Shown one piece after another: positions 1-11,690 of a stretch of 64,000 nt of DNA. A program made the translations under genes and the position numbers. The notes below the pieces were generated by a model. The model saw only the letters and a list, made by a program, of their open reading frames with translations. It searched no databases and was not told where the DNA came from. Location: contig VZSE01002700.1 in assembly GCA_013398275.1 (NCBI GenBank), positions 1,665,279-1,729,278 of the forward strand, given 5' to 3'. Positions within the stretch are counted from its first letter, which is position 1; each line of letters starts with the position of its first letter. The stretch comes from Promerops cafer (lineage: Eukaryota; Chordata; Aves; Passeriformes; Nectariniidae).

Positions 1-2077
1 CCTGGTTTTCCATGGCAGTCCTGCTGTACAGTGTTTTAACAGTTTCCTTTCTCTCCTTCTTTGTAGGAAATGCCCTGATTTTTATCTTAAAAAATTCAGT
101 TTTAATGACATCTATCTCAGCATCTTCCCTGTTATTATCTTTTAGATTTTATCAATATCCTTAGTGCTTTGTCTGAAGTAGTGCTGCTCAAAATGGTATT
201 TATTTTCTAAGCCTGATTTTCATCTCAGCCAGAAGAGGGCAGTGGAGTACGTCATTTGCAGTCCTACAGACACTTCCTCTTACTCAAAGGATAGCTTGGA
301 CTATGCTATCAGCTTATTTGCTGATTATGCTATTCAGAGTACTATTGGAGTATTAACTCTGTATTTCCAAACAAACATTCGATCTATATATTTGTTATTT
401 TTAGTAGTCCCATAATTTTTAGTGGTGTTAACAGCTTCCAATGACACCACCTTCAGTAAGTTATCTTTGCTGGTTTGAGAATAAATTCTCCTTAGTCCTG
501 GGGACAGTATTAAATGTTCCTGCCTCACCAAGAACAGCCATTCATCACATGTCAGCAGACTGCATTTGGAAGTCTGTTATCAGCAACCGAAGGCACACAG
601 TAACAAGAAAAACTTTTAAGACGAAATTAAAATTTTAAATGCAATGCTTCTATGTTCTTCTACCCCAAGATATAACACTTAACAAATTGTCGAGTCAGTA
701 AACAGGTACTTTTTGTTCATAAGTCGTTCAGGAGCATGAATATTTACTTCTCTTTTCATTGAAATAAATATTTGGTATAATGTTTATGAGTAATACGGAA
801 ACTTTATACTTCTTAATATACTATAAATAGTTGTGTTTTTTTCAAGATTTCCGTTATGTTAATTATGGGTTAATTAATTTCACCTGTATTTGTAATGGCT
901 TCCAACCAGATTTCGTCTGTCAGGCACCAAAGAGAGGCTTTTAAATTTTCTTCAATGTAAAGTCAGTTGACTTCTAAATTGTCCCTTCAGTAGTATCTTG
1001 TCCAGCACAATTGCTTAACCATTACTATTTTATCACCAGGATTGCTTTGGAAATTTTTTGCTGTAGAATGTGCACGAGCGGTAGAAGTACTTAGGTAAAG
1101 ATGTTGGGAGTCAACTATAATAAATCATCAAATAGAAGGCTTCTGCCAGGAAGCAGAAAATAATATGCTCTCCACATCTGAGATAGATAAAACAGGAAGT
1201 TCTGGGCCTAAAAGGCAGCACAAAGAGATTTAGGTTAAATATTAAAAAAACATTTTCTAATGCCAAAGCATACTGAAGCACTTTTGCCTAGAGAGGTGAC
1301 AGGACCTGTTTCATTGGAAATCAGTAAGAATGAGATAGATAGATCCTGTCAGTAATGGCATAACTGACTTTGCCCTACAGTGGAGAAATGGATTAGGTGA
1401 CCTTCTGAGAGCTATAAATATGACAATCAGCTTGCTTGGAACCATATTTTTTGGTCTTAACTGTTGAATGTTTTTGTCAAAGGAAAAGAAGGAAAGGTGT
1501 TAGCTGTCAGGGTATATCCATGGTAGATTCAAAGATTATCTGCTCTCTTTTATTTTTCTTCAGTCCCATGACTGCATATTTCTATATCCTTTTTTACTAT
1601 TTTGTCCAAGTTAAACACATAGGAGATGAAAGGTGTGATGTATCACTGTAAAAAGTGAGAGTCTTTGTGATACAAGTTTGTTTTCTGTCTTTTCATAACT
1701 AAATGGTTGATGGTGAAAGAATTGTGGTAGGAATCAGAAGATGTCTTTGTTACATTTTATTTTGTTCTAACAGGTAGAATTTAAGTTAGGCTGAGTAAAT
1801 GTAATTAATAGAAATAAATCAGAGTTGTTCGGTATCTTGCGTAAGCTGCATGTGCAAAATGGATGTTATTGCCACTCAAGCTACACAAATATTCAGTATA
1901 ACATAATGAAGTGGTTGTTTATCCCATCAGGTGAAAAAGCCATTGAATGGTAGAAGGGAAGAAGTGTAAACGTAAATTCCTTTGTAATTTCATTGTGTAC
2001 TAACTGAATGACGAGTGTAGCAGCCTTTTGTTGTTAATCTTGTGCTGTGCCTGGTGGGGGCTGGGGTGATGTTCCAG
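1..2077 (+). other. RBM26: RBM26 intron (5' end outside window)
   Basis: AT-rich intronic sequence before the first recognisable exon. I looked for exon-like frames with flanking AG/GT and found none that continue the RBM26 protein. No repeat family was recognised. A good branch-point-like TACTAAC lies at about 1998-2004. Confidence 0.6.
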
Positions 2078-2209
2078 GTGATCCAGCCCTTGGTGCAGCA
2101 GCCCACTTTGCCTGTCGTGAAGCAGTCGGTGAAGGAGCGGCTTGGCCCAGTACCTGCGAGTAATATTGAACCTGCAGAAGCACAGGGTGCCAACACAGAA
2201 GTCGCTCAG
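2078..2209 (+). CDS. RBM26: RBM26 coding exon 1 of window (linker, first VKERLG motif)
   Basis: Encodes 44 residues, from VIQPLVQQPTLPVV through KQSVKERLGPVP to the end NTEVAQ. The donor is CAG|GTTTGT. The VKERLGPVP motif and the following IEPAEAQ are characteristic of RBM26 and are echoed by VKDRLGFVS in the next exon. The 5' border is the least certain of all exons here. TTCCAG|GTG at 2078 is preferred because it keeps phase 0, but the upstream tract is G-rich rather than pyrimidine-rich, and the frame stays open back to another AG at 2020. Confidence 0.85.
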
Positions 2210-3204
2210 GTTTGTATCATAGTGAGAAATTCAGTTGCCTGTTCTTTCTGAAATAGGTTCCGTAGTGTATGAATGTACCAGTTACTTCTACAGTGCAAGA
2301 ACACGTTTACTACTTCAAAGTGCAGCTGCTTACATTGTTAGTAGTGTTTTCCTATTAAAGTTTTCCTCAGTGCAATGATATTTGGCTTTTTTACCCGAGC
2401 ATGGTACCTAATTTTTTAGTATTGTTGCTTTTTACATAGTTAAAAAAGAAAAACTGAAAGACTCTCAGACTGTTTCAGGATTGTTGTGTTATATTGGTGG
2501 TGTCAGATTTCAAAATAAAGTGAGTCTCTATCTAAAGAACTAAAAGCTTAATTTTTTTTATGTATATATATTTTATCTGTTAAACACCTAAAACCATTAG
2601 AAAATGACACTCTGTATGTAGAAGAATTTTGAGAATTTGTGCATCACCCATAATAAAAGGAAGAATGTAACCACAGTACCAATGTGAATAATGACAGAAT
2701 CTGGTGTTTTACTCGCATTAGAAATAGTCTTTAGTGTTTTATTATCTTTGCAACATTTCATTATTAGCATTACACCACTGCTTTGGTTTTACTTCTGGAA
2801 GCAAAGACCAGCACAAATCAGAACACATTTGTAGTTTAAATTCAAACAACCTTCTGCATTTGATGCAGATGTAATCTGCAAATAGCAGATTAGAGAACAC
2901 ATAGAACACAAGAACTGTAAAAGGGCCTGTGCAGATAATCCCCAGCCAGCTAGTATGCCTTGGACTTCTTGCAGAAATATGTAGGATAATATTTGATTCC
3001 AAATTTGTCTTCATATTTGTCTTACCCAATTATAGACGTGTATTGACTGCAAAATCAAGTATCTAAAATTAATTTTATCAAATGTTTGAATATTTTTCTT
3101 GTATTGTTGCTTAAAAGTCTATGGTTTTATTAGTTAAATATTTTTTCTAAATTGCTAATGCTTCTAGTGTACATTTGAACTATAATTTTGCTTTGTTTTT
3201 TTAG
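2210..3204 (+). other. RBM26: RBM26 intron
   Basis: AT-rich intron ending in a clear pyrimidine tract plus TTTTTTAG acceptor. Nothing else was recognised inside. Confidence 0.85.
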
Positions 3205-3276
3205 AATGTGACTAAATTATCTGTGAAGGATAGACTGGGTTTTGTGTCAAAGCCAGTTACTCCAACAACTGAAAAG
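3205..3276 (+). CDS. RBM26: RBM26 coding exon 2 of window (second VKDRLG motif)
   Basis: A 72-nt exon encoding 24 residues (NVTKLSVKDRLGFVSKPVTP, then TTEK), with acceptor TTTTTTAG and donor AAG|GTAAGA. The motif SVKDRLGFV repeats the SVKERLGPV of the preceding exon, so the two look like an internal short duplication in the linker. Length is a multiple of three, so skipping would keep the frame. Confidence 0.95.
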
Positions 3277-6200
3277 GTAAGAAAATGTCTCATATTCTCT
3301 TCTCTCGTATTTATTTTCAGTAGAATTAATTTTTTTATGAAACCCCTTGTGTCAATATTGTTTCATAACTATGAATAAAATAATTTGTGAAGGATTTGTT
3401 TCAGGAAGTATAATAAATCAAAACTCAGCAGATGGCTAAATGATTGTAAGAAGGACAAAAGTTGCTATTTCTTGGATTTTTTTTAATCTATCAGGTTCCT
3501 TTTATTCAGTCATGGAAAGAACTTGTTATGTTCCATAATCCTGAGTTGCTTAGACGTATACAGAAATAAATTTTAAAAATAAATAAATTTTGACATTACA
3601 TATAACACTATAGAAATCAGTTATATCAAAATGTTTCTGGTCTTCTGTGCCCCTTAAAAGGTGATGCTGTAAACATTTATCATTTTATTTGGATTTACAA
3701 TCTCATGTACTTGTGAAAAGCTAAAGGTGGAAATTAATCAGTATAGAAAGGACAAAAAGAGGTAAGATGGGAAAGGTGCATCTGAATTGTGGTTATGAGC
3801 TATGTATTTCAGCCAGTGGTTCCAATTTTCAGAGTACAAAGTGGTTGATGTGTTTACTATAGTTGCAAAGCTTGTAATGCATGTTTCCAGATCTATTTAG
3901 CACTTCAGAGGACAGGCTTCCCCAATATTTTTAACATTAATTTGAGAAAACTTGTAGTAGAAAGACAGCAAGTTTTACCCCGTAACAGGAGTCCTCTGTC
4001 TAGGTGTACCTCTTTTCTATTGGGAATTAGCTTGGCCTGAAATAAATGAGGCATACACTGTATTTCCCCACACACATCCCCTCCCGCCCCTTTTCAGTAT
4101 GGCAGTTGATGGATTAAGTGGCATCTAACAGGTAAAATTCACTCCAGAGATACTTAGCATAGAAAAGTAACAATACTTGAAGTTGGTAATATTAGTTGTA
4201 ATGTTAGTGAATGTGTCTTTGATTCATTTCAAGCTGAGCAGTCTGCCTAAATACATTGATAAGGCTTCTTGCCTGTGTTTTGTTATTAGTTTGATTAGTT
4301 CCATTCTTGGTACTCTAAATTAGTTCCAGATGAATACTTTGCTCTATATTCCTGAACTACTTTTTACGTACATAATATGTACTTACTTTAGAAGTAGGAA
4401 GTCTGCTTCAGCTTGCAGCTTGAATGGAAATAGTTTTTTTTTCTCATTGTATAAGAGTTGAGCTGTCCTGAAACACTTTTCCACAAAGAGGAAATTTTAT
4501 GCTAGAATGTTTTCCTGTTCTAGTGTCTTATAGTACAGATGTGATTTTGCTGAGTGGCTGGGCTGTTCAGTGGATCTGTTGTGAAATAGCAGTTTCCTTT
4601 GACATTTTTAGTAGGATTCTGAAACTTGATTTGACTTATTTTTACCTACTACTGCTTCTTTACAAGGAAATACCTTGCTTAGTTTGCAGTCATTGTATTC
4701 TATAACCGTTAGAAATAAAATGATTGACCTCCATCAAAAACCAAAGGTGTCATGTCCTAGATGGTTTTTTTGTGCCTGATGGAGTGCATGGTTTGACAAG
4801 AACTTTCCAATGGGAAAGGAGGTAGCTATTCTTCCCAAAGAGCAGGAGAAAAAGCTGATAGAACTGATAGCTGATAGTCATTGTGAAACCTTTTAAGATC
4901 TGTATAGAGACTTAAAATTTCTGGACTTATGAAGAGATTCACTCTCTTCACACTATTCCTTCTCTTGAATAGTATTAAGTGATTTAGAAGACCTTAGTGT
5001 TGCTTTTAACTTGTCTGTGTTGGTGCTGTGGCATCTCTCCTTACATCTCCTACATAAAAGAGATGAGGATGTGTGGTTCACTCTGCCCTGAAGATAGTTC
5101 AGGGCAAAAGGAATGTGTCAATATTTTTGTCTTTGCTTGATCCTCTGTTTGTTTGTCTTGTAGCCTGTCCTAAAGCTACTTTGTAATAGAAACTGTATGA
5201 TTGGGATATGCATACTTTAATGTTCTTTAATAGATTTAGAAAAGATTCTTCATCTTTGTAATGGCCTGCTTAGAGCATTTTGTACCACCTTCTACAGTAC
5301 CCCATAACATGTGTTGATTTCTTTTTGCTGTTGTTTTCTATGCACTGTGTACTCTTGAAAACACTTTACTGTGGGAAGAAATAGTATAAATATCACACTG
5401 AAGTGCAAAGGGTTTATATGAACCGTTCCTGTTGTAAATTCTTCTAATCTCTTGGTCTTTTCTGCCTTTCTGTTTCTTGTCTGTCTCCTTTTTTTCCCTC
5501 CTGTTGGTGGGCATTTTGTCTATTTTATGGAGTGCATGGTGACCAATAGAATCTGCATGCATCTTTTAATTTTCCACATAAATAGAAAGTATTTTTAAAC
5601 TCCTGGTAATCATACCAATTGCATAAATTCTATTTGCTAACAAGGTGGACAAGATCATGCCTATATTATGTCTAGGACTTAGCCGTGGATTTTTCAATAT
5701 TAGCATGCCTAAAAAACTCTTTAAGGAACATGCTAGGAAAACAGAATAGTTCAGATCTTCAGGTATTATGGAGATGTGCACAGTACGTTTTAGAGAGATT
5801 GTAAAGCAGTCATCAGTGTTCTCAGTAAGTCATGGAGAAGTTTCATACCTCATTACAAATGTAGGAAAGAGAACAGAGAGACATAGGAGTCTCTTCCTTT
5901 GCTGTATAATGTTGAAGACTTCCTTGTACTTGAGTTACTTCTTGCTGATTGTGCAAGCTCTACTTTGCACCAACTGCATATGAAAAGAAACTGTTGTCTC
6001 TACGTTGGACCTTAGTCTCTAAAATTATGTGGAACTTCTGCTTGGAAAATTCATGCAGCTATGAAATACTGTATTTTAGACTTCAAAACACAAAAACAAC
6101 AGTTACTCTTGCAGAAATCTCAATCTTCTGTTTCCTTAGTTATGCTCAAATACGTAAATATTTATGTATTTGAAACGTGGAAGTGCATACAAAATCTCAG

Positions 6201-6426
6201 TGGAGAGGATTTATAAGCTGATGTTGATAGCTTACATACCTGATGTGCTGCTGCCTCTTCAGAAATTGTTCAACAACTCCAAATATAATTGCTACACCAA
6301 ATTTTTATATTCCGTATCATCAAAGGAGACAAAAGAAAAGATGCTTATATATTTTTAAGCACTCATGTGGGTTTTTTAAAAGATTGAAATTCACTGGCAA
6401 AAAAATAAAATGATTTCCTCCTATAG
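3277..6426 (+). other. RBM26: RBM26 intron
   Basis: A 3.15-kb AT-rich intron. No RNA gene, repeat family or additional coding segment was recognised. Confidence 0.8.
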
Positions 6427-6555
6427 GTTTTATCTACTTCTACTGGCTTGACAAAAACTGTGTACAACCCTGCTGCTTTGAAGGCAGCACAGAAATCTTT
6501 GCCTGTTGTTTCCACTTCCGTGCTAGACTCTAATGAAGCACAGAAGAAAAAACAG
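6427..6555 (+). CDS. RBM26: RBM26 coding exon 3 of window
   Basis: A 129-nt exon, 43 residues: VLSTSTGLTKTVYNPAALKA, then a Ser/Val-rich stretch, then NEAQKKKQ, where the charged coiled coil begins. The acceptor is CTATAG and the donor CAG|GTAAAT. TKTVYNPAALKAAQK is a strongly conserved vertebrate RBM26 string. Phase 0 at both ends. Confidence 0.96.
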
Positions 6556-8716
6556 GTAAATTAAATATGCTTCTTTTTAAAATGGACCTAGGTTGGGAAC
6601 TTGTGACCTAGAGATAGAGCACTATGTATGTTCATCTCAAGAACGTAGATGAAACTTGTTGCAAGATTAAATTCACTATAATGTTTTTTTTCCCCCACAT
6701 ATTACAAGAAAATTCAGCGTTGTTTTGTTATTTTTCAGTGTATGTTCAGGCAGTGTAAGCAGGTTTAAAACTGTAGAAATTCAAAATGTGAAACACTTTT
6801 TCCTGGAATCAGAACCTACATGTTGAGGTATGAATTATCTATTATGAGTGAAAGGGAGTATAGTATAGTCACTGTTCTTCTCTCTTAAACTATTCTGGAA
6901 CTGGCCTCTATTCTCAGTGTATTTTGTACGTGTGACCAAAATTGTTTCTTGGAGAGAGCTGAGGATTTTATGGCTCTGCATTTTGTTGTTTCCAAGTTAC
7001 AGTTCTTCTGCACCCACTTTTATTTTTACATAGTGCTAGGCTTTCTCTTTTTTATTTATGTTAGAAAGGAAATGCAACAAAAATGTATTTGGTCTTAATA
7101 AGTCACTCAGTTATAGTTTAGATTGCTTAGAATTTTCAAGAGAGCAGAGCAAAGCTGCTTCTTCAGGTTTATTCTTATCATTTAGAGAAACTAAATACAG
7201 GACATTGTTTGCCTTACTGTTTTTTAACCAGAAATTACGAATACAGTACTAAGTTATGTCCAAACGTAAGCGTTGAAATTAGTATAATTGTTGAACAAAA
7301 ATTTTGGTCAAATACTGCTAAATTTCTGTAATTTATGTCTAATGTAATTTGAACTAGCAGTTTGTAGCTGTGCATGAGGTTTGCCATTGGTCCAGAATTT
7401 AAAGAAAGCAGTTCTGATTTTCAAATTTCATTTAATGTTTGTCCCCTAACACATGTTTTTAGAATTAGAGCCTTTACCTTTCAAGTTAATATGCTAAATG
7501 CCTGTAAAATGGCAAAGAACTTGCAGTAAAATTGTTGACTCATCATAACAGCTGTCGAGGTTTTTTTGAGAGAAGACACTGAAGTTGTGCCTAAGTGATT
7601 GGCTCTTTTTTCATGTGATCTTGTGCTCCTTCCTGCCTTCAGAGATTTCTGTTACAATATACTAGTACTTGTGGAAAAACATGATTTTGTGGCACTGACT
7701 CCCTTCTCTTCCTCCTGTCTCCGTAGCTTTTTTTCGCATTCATCCCCTTACCTTACCTTCCCTTTCCCTTCAGAAAAGTGATTGCACACTGTATTGAAAA
7801 ACTAACATTTCATGCAGCAGCATTTGTCAGTATTTGGGAAGACATACAGAAACTTTACTACTATTTCTTTTTCTATGACTGTTGTGCATTTACAGTCTTT
7901 GTATAGATATTCCACTTGCAGTTGATCCCAGTTGATCATCTTCTGCCTCTCCTCTACTATTCCATTAAATATGCTGATATCAAAGCTCTTAAGGGTTTTC
8001 TGCTAAGACTTCTATATTCTGTATTTGAGAACAAGAAGCAACTGCTTTCTTACAAGCACCATTAGTAGGTGCTGAGCACAGCAGGGGTGGCATCTCCTCC
8101 TGCTTCTCATTCGGAGTGCAGTGTTGTCACTTACTGATCAGTTTCAGTTCATTTTGATTTGCCCATTGCCTGGTCGAGGTTCTGTTGCTGGCAGATGGAG
8201 TAGCTGTACTTGTTGCTTCCCAGTTAGAGCGCTCAGACACAAAAGAGGTGCTTTTCTTTAGGTGACACTTCAAGTTTAGAAATTAGAATGTGTTTTCTTT
8301 TTACTTGTAACAGTTCTGGAGACTGTGTTTTAATTGATGGGCTCAATTTACAGTTGCTTTCAAGATCATTGTGCTTACTACACATTTAAACATTTGCATG
8401 CTGTACCTCTTGAGGTAGTGTAATAAGTTGCCTTTCAGCTTTCAGTGGAGTTGTGTAAGGTGTTACGTTATATGTGAGCAGTAATAAAGTCTTCCCAGCA
8501 CAGATCTAACTAAAAAAGATCATTAGATCTTTCTTAAATTTCGTGATGTACTATATTCCAAACCATAGTTTGAAATATCAGTACCTTGCATTTCCTGTTA
8601 CTAATTTTTTCTCTGTTATTTTAAGTTACTACTGTGTAGTTGCCAGGTATGGTATATTATTCTGGCATTAATGCTTCAAAGTCTAGAAACTTTCTTTAAT
8701 CTTTTTATGTTTCTAG
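6556..8716 (+). other. RBM26: RBM26 intron
   Basis: A 2.16-kb AT-rich intron. No repeat family or RNA gene was recognised. Confidence 0.8.
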
Positions 8717-8791
8717 GATGCACTGCGACTTCAGCAAGATGTGAGGAAAAAGAAGCAAGAAATCTTGGAGAAGCACATTGAAACACAGAAG
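8717..8791 (+). CDS. RBM26: RBM26 coding exon 4 of window (coiled coil)
   Basis: A 75-nt exon, 25 residues: DALRLQQDVRKKKQEILEKH then IETQK. It has the Lys/Glu/Gln-rich heptad pattern of a coiled coil. The acceptor is TTTCTAG and the donor AAG|GTAAAA. It continues the helix that begins in NEAQKKKQ of the previous exon. Confidence 0.97.
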
Positions 8792-9439
8792 GTAAAATAC
8801 TAGCATTAAAGACAGTCACCATTTCAGTTATAAAATCTCAGTTCAGTGTAAAATATTTCAGAATTTGTAAGAATCAAAAAAAAATGGCCTATCAAATAAG
8901 CATTCTCTTAGAATGGCATTATCATACTATTTTGAGTTTATAGTTTTAATCTAACTTGTCCTGTTAGTTCATTTAAAAAACCCCCTACAAGCTTACACAA
9001 TTTATGCCCAATTTTAATTGATATTGCCTAATTTGGGAGCAACATGCATATGTTTGGGAGAAGGGAAAGCCTAGGTTCTGTTTGACAAGAGCAGGAGAGA
9101 ATGATGTAAAAAATGATGCATGACTGCACTTAGGCTTAGGAAGAGGAAAAAAGACAAAATGTCATTTAAGTTGAATAAAATTTTGAAATAATTCAGGTGT
9201 GTTAATCAAATCTGTCCAAATGGATTGCGAATATCAGATGTTCATTAGGAAACAAATCAGAGATTCAGACAAAGATTTTAATTTAATACAATGTGTTAAA
9301 AGTTCTATGTGTTGATTTGTAGGTGACAGCAAAAGAAATGCAGTATTTGTTTTTTCTATTAGTGAAAATGACCACTGGAAAACAGATCTATAGTAGTAGT
9401 TGCTGAGTTAAAAGACTTTTTTTTTTCTGAACTGGACAG
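8792..9439 (+). other. RBM26: RBM26 intron
   Basis: Short intron ending in a T-run then GAACTGGACAG. Nothing else was recognised. Confidence 0.9.
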
Positions 9440-9610
9440 ATGCTGATTTCAAAGCTGGAGAAGAATAAAGCTATGAAGTCAGAAGACAAAGCAGAAATCA
9501 TGAAAACACTGGAAATTTTGACTAATAGCATTACCAAGTTAAAGGATGAATTAAAAGGTGTATCACCAGGAGGAGGGACTCCTTTAAAAAGCATGAAAAC
9601 TAAAACTCAG
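9440..9610 (+). CDS. RBM26: RBM26 coding exon 5 of window (coiled coil)
   Basis: A 171-nt exon, 57 residues. The first part reads MLISKLEKNKAMKSEDKAEI and the helix carries on through MKTLEILTNSITKLKDELKG. It then breaks at a Gly/Pro-rich turn (SPGGGTPLKS) and ends KTKTQ. The acceptor is GGACAG and the donor CAG|GTACTT. The SPGGG spacer region is where vertebrate orthologues differ most. Confidence 0.97.
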
Positions 9611-10414
9611 GTACTTAAGTTTTGGTCAGCTTTTAAATAGATGAATTCACATGTTTGTTTCAGAAGAACAAAAAAAAGTAGTCCCATCAGCAGTATTTCA
9701 AACCCTAACTGGTTGAGTTTTTAAGTCCTCTTTGAAGTGAGATTAGTTTTGCCTTCTTATCAAAGGAACATAGTTAATTTTAAAACCATGCTGTTGTCTA
9801 AAAGCTGTATCTGGTGTTACACAGATACTGCATCATCTAGAAGATAAAAAAAGCCAAATCAAAAGTCTTACGATTCTTTCTTTTACTTTGTCTAATGCTT
9901 TGTATATAGTCTGTTGCTTTCTTAAATTTTTAGTAGAATTTATGAAATAGTATTTTTTATGTAAAAAGATTATAGTTAGGCAGCACAAATATCTTCTGGT
10001 CAGGCTTAATACACAAAACAAACTGTACTGGTACATAATTTCCCGTGACTTTGTGTCACAGAAATTTGTCAATATATTAACCTTTTAAGATTGAAGATTA
10101 TACTGCTCAGTTTTCCTTTGATCTAGGTGCCCATATTTGGATTTTAACTGTGAGAAGTGCTTTTTCCTCTGCTACCATTCTTGTTGATACATAGCTGTTA
10201 CCAGTTTCCCAGCTGCCTAAAGATTATTACCTTTTTAAAATGAAGTATTTTGCTGTTTGTAGAAGTATTTGTTCCTAAACAGATCACAGCCTTGAAAAGA
10301 AATACCAAAAAAAAAAATACTGAAATTACTTCTATGTACTCAACTATAGCTTCTTATATAGTTTGTCAGGAAAAAGTTGAAGCAACATGTATTTATCCTG
10401 AAAATGGGGATAAA

Positions 10415-10612
10415 TTGCTAGAGTGGTCAGACAATAGAATAGATTGCTGAGAGAAGTGGTGGAGTCACCATCCCTGTGGTGTATAAGGTGCTTCAGGTGT
10501 TCTGCATCAGGTGCTGGGTGATGTGATTTACAGTTACAGTGGTCGTGCTGGGTTGATGTTTGGATTTGATGATCTTAAAGATCTCTTCCAACCTTGATGA
10601 TTCTGTAATTCT
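10415..10612 (+). mobile_element. CR1 LINE, 3' end fragment
   Basis: The + strand reads GAAGTGGTGGAGTCACCATC and continues to GATGATCTTAAAGATCTCTT and CCAACCTTGATGATTCTGTA, the classic CR1 3' UTR and terminal ATTCT-repeat tail. It is diverged and 5'-truncated, as most CR1 insertions are. The 5' border is approximate. Confidence 0.85.
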
Positions 10613-11690
10613 TGCTCCAGGCTTTTCCAGTCTCTAGATATGGGATTGATGACGGCAAGTCTTTCAGTAAAGACTGAGGAGTAGGAAGTACTGAGTACCT
10701 CCACTGTTCTCATGTCCTTTGTTGCCATGTCCAGCAGTCAGACCACATTTTTCACAGCATAGTGTTCCTCTTGCTGCTGATTGACATGTTGAAGCCCTTC
10801 TTGTTTCTCACCCCCCTTACCAGATTCAAAGCCCTCAGTGGGCTTCAGCTTTCCAAACCAGTACCTGCACGCTCACACAATTTCACTATGTTCCTTTCGT
10901 GCTCCACCTCTTGTACGCCTTGGTTTTGGATATAAGTTTTGTTAGAATCATCATGTTCATCCAGGCAATCATCCTGCCAACTTTATTTCCTGCATCTTCT
11001 GGACCTTGGAGGATGCAATTCTTGGAAATCATCCTGCCTTTCCAGCAATTACCCAGACCCATGGTATTCAAACAGGAGGCTTTTTCCAGCTGTCTGAAGA
11101 AGGCCTTATCTACTTTTACATGACTAGATAGTGTGTAGTACACACCCACTGCAATGTCACCTGCGTTGGTCTGCCATTGGTCCTGACTCATAAGCTTGCA
11201 GCTGTCTCATCATCTGTCCCCAGGCAGAGCTCTGTGTGTTCATCCTGCACTCTCTAATAAAGAGCAACTCCCTACTCCTTGCCATCCTGGCTCATCCTTC
11301 CTTAAGAGGCTGTCTGTCCACTGTACCACTCCACTGTCCACTGTCCACTGTTTCTCTATGATGTTTCTGTACTCCCAGGGAGATTTTAGCCCTGTAACTG
11401 CACACAGACATCCAGTGCCTTCCCTTTGTTTCACAAGTTTTGTGTATTAGTGTATAGCTCTTTAGAGAGGCACTGATTTCCCAGAAAAGGAAGGAGCTCT
11501 TGCCCCTGTGATGCTGTTGTGTAGGCCCTCCCTCATTTGTATGATTGCTAAGTTTATGTTTGAGATGGTGCTTTAACGCAGTTTTGTTTATCCGGAGATC
11601 TCTTCTGCCCACATGATTACCCTTTGCTTGGTAATCTGGTCCACCACTTCCTTGTGTGATAGTTGTTCTTACTAAGAAAAAGTGAGGCAA
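10612..11690 (-). pseudogene. CR1 LINE ORF2 remnant (endonuclease domain and linker to RT)
   Basis: On the minus strand, translated pieces line up in order with the CR1 ORF2 endonuclease region. Near 11,440 there is a decayed YTNTQNL..NKG start, then SLLRKDEPGWQGVG around 11,300. GDIAVGVYYTLSSHVKVDKA lies at 11,100-11,160. A KAYKRWSTKGT linker piece lies near 10,890, and an ASVFT-like piece (SYSSVFTERL) near 10,660. Several frameshifts and stops separate the pieces, so it is dead. It does not reach the RT core motifs. The left end abuts an oppositely oriented CR1 tail, so two separate insertions met here. The right border is uncertain. Confidence 0.8.

Noticed and set aside
11292..11690. 132-codon frame on -
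   Set aside because: Part is an out-of-frame reading of the CR1 ORF2 remnant; not an independent gene.
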